From NCBI GenBank assembly GCA_951802425.1, contig OX637798.1:1798001-1862000 (forward strand): 64,000 nucleotides of DNA, read 5' to 3'. A program made the translations under genes and the position numbers. The notes under the pieces are model-generated. The model was not told the origin of the DNA, searched no databases, and saw only the letters and a list, made by a program, of their open reading frames with translations. Every line of letters starts with the position of its first letter. Position 1 is the stretch's first letter. This stretch comes from Clavaria fumosa (lineage: Eukaryota; Basidiomycota; Agaricomycetes; Agaricales; Clavariaceae). This document shows positions 56,324 through 64,000 of this stretch, piece by piece.

Positions 56324-57653
56324 TCAGGACTGTTGGCGGACTTGGTAGTCATTCCACATAGCCGCTGCAATATCATCTCTCCGTTTTGAGGCCCTTGATC
56401 TCTCCTCTCGTGATGCCGCACCGCTGAGGCTGCCCTGAGCTCCATCTCCCCCAACGTCATCTGGATCAACATCATCATTTTGAGGTATATCCTGTGGGTC
56501 ATAGAGCCGAATGACATTATGAATTACAGTGAGGGCAGAGACGAGACGAGCTTGAGTTGGTATTGAGTATTCGGGGGTGACAACAAGGATCTTGAACCGC
56601 TTTTTCATGACGCCGAAAATCCGTTCGATGACATTACGAGCCTGAGCATGTCGCAAGTTGAAAAGTTCCTTGTAGTCCTTCGGGCTACCAGCAAAAGCTG
56701 TGAGAATGTGCTGAAAGGAGTACAGAAAGGATGTGATACCGCTGCTTTGTCCGTCCCCATTCCTTGAGGTGGTACCGAACACCACGGTAAGGCACCAAGA
56801 GTCCATCGCATATTCCATAGCCTGCATCGCCAAGATAGTACTTTCCATCAGGGATCATAAAATCTTGTGCACGAGCATCTTCATAGATGCGGCTATCTGC
56901 GGCACTGCCCTCCCAGCCTGGCAAGCAGTAGACGAAGCGGAGGTCCATGGAGCAAGCAGCTAACACATTTTGAGAAACCTGGCCTTTCCTATTGCGATAG
57001 CGAGTTCGTTCCAGCTCCCCAGTGAATGCATTGATGTGGGTTCCGTCGAGTGCACCAAGGCAGTCCTTGAAGTATGGGTAGAAACGTTTGTCTCGCCGGA
57101 TCTCATTGGCAAGCGGTGTGTCGAGTGTAGGGAGGCACACATATGTGGTATACATCTCTTCAGATGTAAGGGCATCTAGAACACGGTGGATGACTCTGAA
57201 ACAAATCCGCAAGAAGGCCGTACTGATAGTATCAATGACACACTTTGAAATAGTATCTCCACTCCTCTGAAAACGTTCCTGGACTTTCCGATTTGAAGCT
57301 CCTGTTACCGCAGTGTACAGGAAGATCCCCAACTGCTCCTCCAGACTAACGTGCTTTGTGCGACCCATACCAGCCTTATGCTGCAAGCTCCTGAGCAGGC
57401 GCTTGAAGACGTGCTTCTGCAAGCCCATCTGATCGTAGAATCGTCCATCATGGCCAGCAAGAAGTTCTTCCATCCATTCCTGGCCTGACAGCTTCGAAGT
57501 ATGCATTGGGATCTTACAGGATGACTCGAGAGCAAGAGCAGTCACGGTGGTGCAAGCAACCCCGAGTAGGATGATAGCCGCTTGCGCGAGCTGCCTTCGC
57601 TGAGCTGCACGTATAGAGTCTGTAGAGGGCATAGTCATAACATGTCGAGTCAA
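56324..57653 (-). CDS. PIF/Harbinger transposase (DDE_Tnp_4 type)
   Basis: It catalyses cut-and-paste transposition. Exon 1 (57653 or the M at 57635, to 56740) and exon 2 (56685-56324) are separated by a 54-nt intron at 56686-56739 that joins KEWGRTKQR to PKDYKELFNLRH in phase. The catalytic triad is visible: Asp in CLGALDGTHI, Asp in WEGSAADSRIYEDA, and Glu in ARNVIERIFGVMKKRF. A helix-turn-helix-like region (SLEEQLGIFLYTAVTGASNR) precedes it. The C-terminus is acidic then basic and ends VRQQS. The length of about 420 aa is normal for the family. No defect was seen. Confidence 0.92.
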
Positions 57654-57744
57654 GCTGTTCGGTATTGTGTTGTCATTTGGGCATTTATCAACAATCTCTA
57701 TCTACGCAATGTCGAATCGCATTTCCTTCCTGATATTGCCGCGT

Positions 57745-57768
57745 GACAATCTGCACCCGAACGCACTC
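57745..57768 (-). repeat. right terminal inverted repeat of Harbinger element
   Basis: Inverted copy of 54965-54988; followed by the second TTA at 57769-57771. Confidence 0.92.
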
Positions 57769-57771
57769 TTA

Positions 57772-58859
57772 GTCTAAGACAATCCAATTTTCTGGAACTG
57801 TCTTAGATACATCTTAATAGTCTTGGCAGGTCTTAATGATTCTTCATGGACACAAGCATCTGGCAGACCAAGAGGTATCAGGTATGATCAAGAGCTGAAA
57901 GTTAGACTTAGGGCTAGAGAGAGGATGTGTCAGGATCGCTTACATAAGCACATGAGAAAGGTCAAGATGGGATTACAAAAGAGTCATGGGAAAATCGCAG
58001 GAAAGTCACGTGATTGGAATGGTTGCCGGATTACATAATGGTGCATCACGTGATGTTTGGGTCCGAGTGTGGGAAAACCGGCAACACCCGAACCATCTGC
58101 TATATATACTACAACTTTTTTTGTCTTATACCCTTTTCCCCTTATGTTAGTATCATCATCATTGACCTTATGTTAAGTTGTGTGAACTGTGAGACTAAGT
58201 CTGACACAATACTAACATCAACCCCTGTCCACCCTAGCCCCGTGTCCTAACCCGGCTAGCCTGGACCCCTATCTCAAACTGTCACACTCTGTGACAGCTT
58301 ATCCCCCTCATCCTCTTTCTCTTTACCCTGCCCATGGTGTGCAACAGAACTGTGTGAAATTTTTACTGTGTGTAGATACATATGACCAGACCCGGAGGAA
58401 GTCTACTGTGACCCTCCCCAAGAAATACCAAGTGCCAAAGGCCCAGAACTTTGCTTTACAGCTACGTACCAGTGAATCGTGTAGTGTACAGGGCATGGAA
58501 AGGCCCTATACATAGTTTTTCTGTAGTTTCCTGGTCCAGTGGACAGGGCCCTTGCTCTGTGACCATTGTCAGAAGGGCACACGGGCAACTCACTAGGAGT
58601 TGTGGAGTGACCACCTGGGACACCATTTGGGCCCCATGCTAGCAACAAGTTTTATAGAATAAGAGTTCTATAAGTACCTAGATACATAGAGAGCAGCCTG
58701 AGAGGACAGGACTGCTAAGAGATCAAAGAAATCCTGAGTGCCCGAGGCCTGGAATTTTATTTACAGCATCTGCGTCTGAGACTGGGTTGAGCCCAGCTCC
58801 CCCCCAATTCCCCCGTTACTGACATCCCTGAAACCCCATCACCACCACCAGGGTCTGTG
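57772..58859. other. Harbinger flank and leader/LTR region of the Ty3 element
   Basis: About 1.1 kb with no gene. Near 57772-57830 the flank repeats CTTAG/TCTTA words also seen left of the transposon, so Harbinger landed in an older repeat. TATATATAC at 58100-58108 is a possible promoter. 58530-58600 contains a tRNA-like A-box phrase (TGGTCCAGTGGA). This interval should hold the 5' LTR and leader of the retroelement, but I could not fix LTR ends or a primer-binding site. Confidence 0.4.
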
Positions 58860-59861
58860 ATGGCTGACCATGTCGCCCCGCCTGCAGCCCAACCAATGAG
58901 GCTTGACTTATCTGTTGCCCCCTTCAATGGGCAGAAAAAGAATTTCTGCACATTCCTCTGTTCGCTTCACCTCCAGTTTATGGCAAATCCAGTTATCTAT
59001 GCCACGGACCTGGCAAAGGTCCTCTACACCCTCAGCAAGATCACTGGGGATGGGTTTGCTGCTGAGTGGGCAAATATGAAGGGAGAAGAGATCCTGGGAA
59101 ATGATGAGGCTGGATCCTGGGTAGACTTCATGGAGGAGATGAAACAGGCATTTGATGACCCGAATGACTGTGTGACTGCCCTTGCAGACATTGCGAGGCT
59201 GAAACAGGCCTCTGTGACAGCCCCAGAGTTCTTTGCAAAGTTCGAGACACTGTTCCGCTGAGCAGGAATGGCTGAGGCAGCTGATTCGGATATCTTGGTT
59301 CACTGGCTAGAGTTGAACCTGAGTAGGAGATTGGTGGGGAAGATCTATAGCATCTCACCGATGCCCAAGACCTATGTGGAGTGGAAGGCACTAGCAGAAA
59401 AACTTGATGCCCAGCAGCGCCACCTTGATGGAGTCATCGTGCAGCAGAATTCCGTCCGCCCAGCTCTGCCCATAGCCAGCCAACCCCTCCCCCAACCAAC
59501 CCGCTTCACCACAGCCCCTCGCCCCTTCCTGGCCCAGCCACAGGCCCACACCCCTGCCCCTCCCATCATGCCATGTCCCGCCGGTGCTGGTGATGCCATG
59601 TTGGTCGATCGTGCACATGCCCCTGGAGTAGGACGCACCTGTTTCCGATGTGGCCAAGCTGGCCACATGGTGAGAGACTGTCTCCTCCCAGACACACGCC
59701 CACAGATCCCAAGGCTGCAGGTCCACGCCATGGAAAGCCAGGCACGAAGTGCCAAGGACTATGAGAATCAGATTGCTTTGCTCTTAGACCATGTGGCGTT
59801 GTTGGAGAGAGAGAAGAGGGCTCCTACTGAGGAGCTGGATTTTGGAGATGAGGCCCAGTGA
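58860..59861 (+). pseudogene. Ty3/gypsy gag (one internal stop)
   Basis: The capsid-like domain starts MADHVAPPAAQPMRLDLSVA, with the retrotransposon-gag core around EWANMKGEEILGNDEAG and AFDDPNDCVTALADIARL. The frame is cut by TGA at 59259-59261 and then continues without shift to a CCHC zinc knuckle CFRCGQAGHMVRDC near 59640-59680. The natural end is probably the TGA at 59859-59861. The next reading frame (pol) is one base back, so expression of pol by -1 frameshifting is likely in intact relatives. Confidence 0.85.
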
Positions 59862-62513
59862 GTCCGAACTGGTGTCTCAAGAGTAGTCACCCCAGCCCCC
59901 CTTCCATCCCTGTGTCTGCAGTGAGTATACCCAAATATACAATCTTGCAGCAGAGACATACCCGAATTGAGGCTGAGGAGAAGGACAAAGCAGAAACAGA
60001 AACTGCTGATAATGAAATACTGCAAAAGGAAAGGGTGGCTAGCAGGAAAGCAGAGCTGATTAAGTGCCTTGTGGAGGTGCTGAAAGACTCCCTGATATGC
60101 ACCCCCTGAGAGCTCTCTATCTGGGTGCACCTGGAAGCTCTCAGCACTGGCAGGGGGGCAACCACGAAAGCCCTTGTCGATTCAGGCTGCACCAACTGCT
60201 TTATGGACTTGGAGTGGGCTAGAAAAGTGGGATTAGAGCCATCCCCCCTGTCGAACTTGATCACCAAGTACAATGTGGATGGGACACAGAACAGGGATGG
60301 CAAGATCCAGTATGGGATAGAGCTGCTTGTGACAGTTGGCAATCACCAGGAACAGATCCACTTCCTGCTAGGGAAGACCCAGTCCCACATGGCGATCCTT
60401 GGGCATGATTGGTTAAAATGTCATAACCCAGAGATCAACTGGGCGAAAGCTGAAGTAAAGCTCACTCGCTGCCCCCATGCCTGTGCCTCTTCCCTGTACA
60501 GCCACCCGACGCCTAAACGAGCCCCTGCACCCCCGAAAACGAGTACCCTGGCCTCCACCAGTATTCCGGACACCTGTTTTCCCAATGCTGGCCCCACACC
60601 TGATTGGCCCAGTCTCTACCCCACAGTCTTTAGTGAAGCAAAGTGGGATGAGCTCCCCTGCTCCCGCCCTGACTTTGACATTAAAATCGAGTTCAAAACT
60701 GATCCTGGGCACCTCTCCACCAAGCTGTACTCACTAACACGGGCAGAGATGGTGGAGATGAACTGATGGGTGGATGAGCAGTTAGCATCTGGACGTATCT
60801 GACCCTCAAAATCCCCGTATGCAAGCCCGTTCTTCTTCAAACATGAGAAGGACAAGCTGCGGCCGATTATCGACTACTCAAGGCTAAATGCGCATCTGAT
60901 CAAAGACAAATACCCCCTCCCATGCATCAGAGACACAGTGGATGTGCTTAAGGGAGCGTCTATCTACTCCAAGATAGATGCAAAGGGTGGCTTCCCCTTG
61001 ATGCAGGTTTGGCCGGAACACCAGCACTGTTGTGCTTTCCTAACACCTCGCAGACTCTTTGAACCAGCTGTCATGTGGTTTGGGCTACAGAATGCACCTG
61101 CAACCTTTCAGCACTTCATGAATCATGTGCTGAGAGAGGAGATTGCCGGAGGACATGTCTGGGCCTATGTTGATGATGTCATAGTGTTCGCAGAGGACTT
61201 GGCTACTCACCAGTACTGGATGGATCGAGTTTTGGAGAAGTTTGGAAAGAACAGGTTGTGCCTCAGACTCAGTAAATGCAAGTTTGAAAAAAGTGAGATC
61301 ATCTTCCTTGGGATGAAGATCTCTCACAACTGCTTGGAACACAATCCGGCGAAGGGTGAATGTAAGGAGTGTGTAGTGCCACTCCATATTAAATCCAAAG
61401 GTTATCTGTTAACCTGCATACTCTGGGGACCCTAGGAGCCACCTAGGGTCTAGGTCACAATGTGGCTAACAGCCCTAAGTAAACAGTAGTAAAAGGGGAC
61501 TGTAGTGTAATGGGTAACACAGCAGTAGTGGGTTTGACCCCTGCCAGTTCCATGAGTGCACAGGTTCGACTCCCGCTGAGCGCAGATTTTACAGTGAAGC
61601 AGTGCAGAACTGGCCACGACCTAGGAATGTGAAGGAGGTGCAGAGGTTTAATGGGATGCTGAACTACCTACATCAGCACATCCCAAATCTCTCAGCCTGA
61701 GCCAGGCCCTTATTCTGGCTGACTGGGAAGGTTCCATGGAAATGGGAAGCGGAGGAGGAAAAGGCCTTCCAGGACCTCCGCCTAGCACTAGTATCAGCAC
61801 CTGTCTTGGCTCTACCACAAGACAAAGGGAGGTGGAAGGTAGAAACAGACGCGAGTAACCTAGCGACTGGTGGAGTGCTCTTGCAGCAGCAGATGGATGG
61901 GACCTGGAAAGTGGTGGACTACATCTCCCAAGCCCTCACTGCAGCTGAGAAGAATTATGACGTGTATGACAAACAGTTCTTGGTAGTAATCCGGGCACTT
62001 CGCGAGTGGCAGGCATACCTCATCGGAGTGGAAGAGACGATTGAGATCTGGACAGACCATGCAAACCTTCAGTACTTCTGAAAACCCCAGAAGCTGAAGC
62101 TGAGGCAGGTCTGTTGGGTTGGCGAGCTCCAGTGCTTTGACTTCGAGATCAAGTACCGCACCAGAAAATCGAACACAAAGGCAGATGCACTCTCGCGGAG
62201 GCCAGACTATGGAGAAATGGTGGAGGAGGATGCACCAGTGCAAGTCTTCCCAGAAGTGGAGACCCGCACATCATTCACATCGGAAATGGAGATGCTGCTC
62301 CAGAAAAATAGTGTGGTACATGTGCAGAAGCCAGAAGAGCTGGATGATGAGTGGATGAGAGATTGAATGGGACTCTGGTGGAAGGCCAAAATCACCTGGG
62401 TGCCCCCAGAGGCATGCGAGGCAGTGCTTGCCTTCGAGCATGACCTTCCCATTGCTGGTCACCCAGGCCCCCAGAAGCTGAGAGCAGCGTTGCTGAGGTC
62501 CTACTTGTCATGA
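59858..62513 (+). pseudogene. Ty3/gypsy pol: protease, reverse transcriptase, RNase H, partial integrase
   Basis: The protease active site ALVDSGCTNCF is at about 60170-60200. Reverse transcriptase shows KDKYPLPCIRDT, YSKIDAKGGF, the FGLQNAPATFQHFMN segment and the catalytic YVDD at 61168-61179. RNase H has VETDASNLATGGVLLQQ and the EKNYDVYDKQFLVVIRAL region. Integrase is reduced to the HDLPIAGHPGPQKL start. Premature TGA codons lie at 60107, 60764, 60800, 61698, 62079, 62364 and 62511. Frame 2 before the insertion becomes frame 0 after it, exactly as expected from a 238-bp gain (238 leaves 1 when divided by 3). It is inactive. Confidence 0.88.
61361..61593 (+). mobile_element. 233-bp solo-LTR-like insertion inside reverse transcriptase
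   Basis: The insert begins TGTAAGG and ends ATTTTACA (TG...CA with TGTAA/TTACA inverted ends) and is flanked by GTGAA at 61356-61360 and 61594-61598. Taking out insert plus one GTGAA rejoins NPAK... to VQNWPRPRNVKEV, a conserved Ty3 junction, in frame. It contains pol III-like boxes: an A-box phrase TAGTGTAATGGGTAACAC at about 61503-61520 with a perfect GTGT/ACAC stem, and B-box phrases GGGTTTGACCCC and GGTTCGACTCC. It could be a solo LTR, a TRIM, or a tRNA-related retroposon. The 5-bp duplication and TG...CA ends favour an LTR. Confidence 0.65.
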
Positions 62514-62640
62514 AAGCGTCGTCCGTACTACCAGGCCAGCAAATTTCAATCCTTTAGCTTAAGGAACACCATGCAAATCAGGCGAACAAGGGGCTAAACC
62601 CCAACTATATATTTTATCGCAAGATAAGTACAATACTTAT

Positions 62641-63565
62641 CTACACGAAAGAAAGCCAAGACCCCTCTTCATCAAGGGAGGAGCCCGAGGTGCCATACTC
62701 AGACCCCCAAGACTCCTCTTCCCACGACTCATCTGAAGAGTCTGAGAAGTCAGACTCACCCACGAACCCGAGAGCTACCCTCAAGGGATGGGAGGCGAAC
62801 TGACCATCCCAGATTCCTGCCTCCAGGGCAGCCTCTCGCAGATCTCGCACAGCGCCGAGAGAACCTCCGTCGTCCAGAGTAGGAGACGGGAGGGGGGAAT
62901 AGGCGGGGGGGAGGTCAACGGTAGGAAGGGAGGGCGACGGAGGAGGCGCCACCAACGGGGTATCCAGAGGTTGGGGATCTGGACCTGGGGACGGTAAGCC
63001 GGATGTACAGGACCAGAACCAATCTCAGCCCAATCCTGCCCACCTTGGTACCAAGTACCTTGGTCACCCCAAGGGGTGGTGGCCCAGGCAGTTGGCGAGG
63101 GAGGGCAGGGAGGAGCCCAGTCCCAATCTATAAAGAATCAGACTTACTGGAGGCAGAGAGAAGCAGCTCAGCTAACTCACCATGAGGGTCCTCAAGAAGG
63201 TCACAGATACGTCGGTAAGGACCTTGGGTCAAGGAGCAATCCTTGACAAGGTGGGAGGGATCCCCACAGGCGAAGCATCGGTCGAGGACCCAGTAGAGGT
63301 CTGCATCGGCAGGGACGAGTTGAACCCACCAGTGGAAGGTATCGCAAGAGAGCTTGATTCCAGTACGAGGAGCGAAGAGGGAGGAGCTGTGGAAGAACTC
63401 GACAAGGTGGTGGCCTTGGAAGCACATAGCAGGCAGACTCTGAAGGGACGGTGAAAGGAGGAAGACCGTCCTTTTATCCAATAACCGCCACAGACTGATC
63501 TCGACCTCGATTGGGCAGACCCCTATCCACCAGACACGATCACCCCTAAGAAGATCTCTGATCAA
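62641..63565 (-). pseudogene. gag-like fragment of another retroelement
   Basis: The minus-strand frame at 63565-63128 encodes a CCHC zinc knuckle CFACGDPSHLVKDC preceded by tryptophan-rich sequence (WWIGVCPIEVEISLW, TFHWWVQLVPADADLYW). A second minus frame at 62955-62641 is Pro/Ser-rich then acidic (SDSSDESWEEESW) and may be its C-terminal continuation. The two are not joined in an obvious frame. It abuts the truncated end of the Ty3 element, suggesting nested or adjacent insertions. Confidence 0.5.
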
Positions 63566-63830
63566 AGATCAGTTTCACTCGATCACTGCATCACACTGAT
63601 CGATCAAGTGATCATGACTCAGAACAGCTCGATCACAGATCAGCTGACCCTCCGATCATATCCCCAACAAGATCAGATGCAGCCGACATGATGTAATGCA
63701 TCGAAGCGGGGACCCTATCTGATCGCGGATGACATCATCATCACAAGGATCCCAACAAAGATCGACACTGCTCGGACTCATCATTCCAGTGCAAGCGTGC
63801 AGCTTTCCTGATCATCTATCAGATTCCAAT
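63490..63830. repeat. GATC-dense tract
   Basis: At least 16 GATC tetramers lie within about 290 bp (roughly 63,539-63,825), mostly as TGATCA/CGATCA/AGATCA variants. About one would be expected by chance. No gene is seen here. It may belong to the noncoding end or LTR of the adjacent retroelement. Confidence 0.6.
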
Positions 63831-63874
63831 ATTTAATCAATGACTCATACATCACGTACAGCCCATAGCTAGAG

Positions 63875-63882
63875 TATATAAG
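63875..63882 (+). promoter_or_regulatory. TATA-like element near the window end
   Basis: TATATAAG on the plus strand, followed by a pyrimidine-rich start-like region (63910-63950). With the TGATGTAATGCATC stretch at about 63,690 it could be the U3/R part of an LTR that continues past the window. Confidence 0.4.
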
Positions 63883-64000
63883 ACCTGAGACCAACCCACA
63901 TGTACCCTAGCTTCGATCTTTTCGTCTATACACTTACTTGAGAGACCTCAACTAAGTCTGACAGCAAACGTCGCTGCTGAGAGTTTCACACTGGAAGGAT

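Larger units (their letters stand above)
54965..57768. mobile_element. complete PIF/Harbinger DNA transposon, 2,804 bp
   Basis: It is bounded by 24-bp terminal inverted repeats beginning GAGTGCGTTCGGG, with one mismatch, and by a TTA target duplication. Inside are the two genes typical of the superfamily, a Myb/SANT-like protein (+) and a DDE transposase (-), arranged convergently with stops 36 bp apart. No disabling stop was seen in either gene, so it could be autonomous or a recent arrival. Confidence 0.93.
58860..62513 (+). mobile_element. dead, truncated Ty3/gypsy LTR retrotransposon
   Basis: Gag with zinc knuckle, aspartic protease, reverse transcriptase, RNase H and the beginning of integrase occur in Ty3/gypsy order. 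The integrase breaks off at about 62513, and no 3' LTR was recognised. The coding frame contains repeated TGA stops and one large insertion (61361-61593). Confidence 0.9.

Noticed and set aside
58145..58765. A 621-bp TG...CA segment as the 5' LTR of the Ty3 element
   Set aside because: Ends can be picked, but there is no matching 3' LTR, no recognisable primer-binding site, and a TATA box lies outside it, so the boundary is not supportable.
61494..61590. A genuine tRNA gene
   Set aside because: A-box and B-box phrases are present, but the T-arm and acceptor stem do not pair properly and the segment lies in an inserted repeat inside a retrotransposon.

Overview
The window is nuclear DNA from a mushroom-forming basidiomycete (Agaricomycetes). 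Host genes are broken by many short introns (mostly 48-77 nt), compact housekeeping genes alternate with mobile DNA, four DUF6533 membrane-protein genes are present, and two short genes encode CaaX-terminated mating-pheromone precursors of the homobasidiomycete type. Strand switches are frequent and there are no operons.

Layout. 1-22 kb is mostly conserved core: the 3' end of an unidentified Ser/Pro-rich gene, LSM7 (-), importin-beta KAP95 (+) sharing a 344-bp divergent promoter with LSM7, methionyl-tRNA formyltransferase (-), malate dehydrogenase (-), a convergent pair of DUF6533 genes (A +, B -), a coiled-coil protein (+) and a peroxisomal-type Lon protease ending in SRL (-). 22.6-28.6 kb is a Helitron-type RepHel gene (-). 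28.7-33 kb is accessory: a small F-box gene, two tandem degenerate NACHT-gene remnants, and a hypothetical gene with a frame break. 33.3-37.9 kb is a NACHT-WD40 (NLR/STAND) gene with about 13 nearly identical WD40 units. 38.1-48 kb holds a mitochondrial PPR gene (+), an Ish1/Msc1 stress protein with a LEA-like tail (-), and DUF6533 genes C and D (tandem, -).

48-54.7 kb is gene-poor and contains the most notable locus: two divergently transcribed 55-aa pheromone precursor genes (about 80% identical, both ending CVIA) on the arms of an inverted duplication that also includes their 3' flanks. I found no STE3-type receptor in the window. An F-box-like gene follows.

54.96-57.77 kb is a structurally complete PIF/Harbinger transposon (TIRs, TTA target duplication, Myb-like gene plus DDE transposase). 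58-62.5 kb is a dead Ty3/gypsy element whose premature stops are almost all TGA at positions where Arg would fit (CGA to TGA, a CpG-decay signature). Its reverse transcriptase is interrupted by a 233-bp TG...CA insert with a 5-bp target duplication and tRNA-like internal promoter boxes. The window ends in another gag-like fragment and a tract dense in GATC.

Exon joins were made by eye from frame, splice sites and family conservation. Where a join is uncertain the entry says so.
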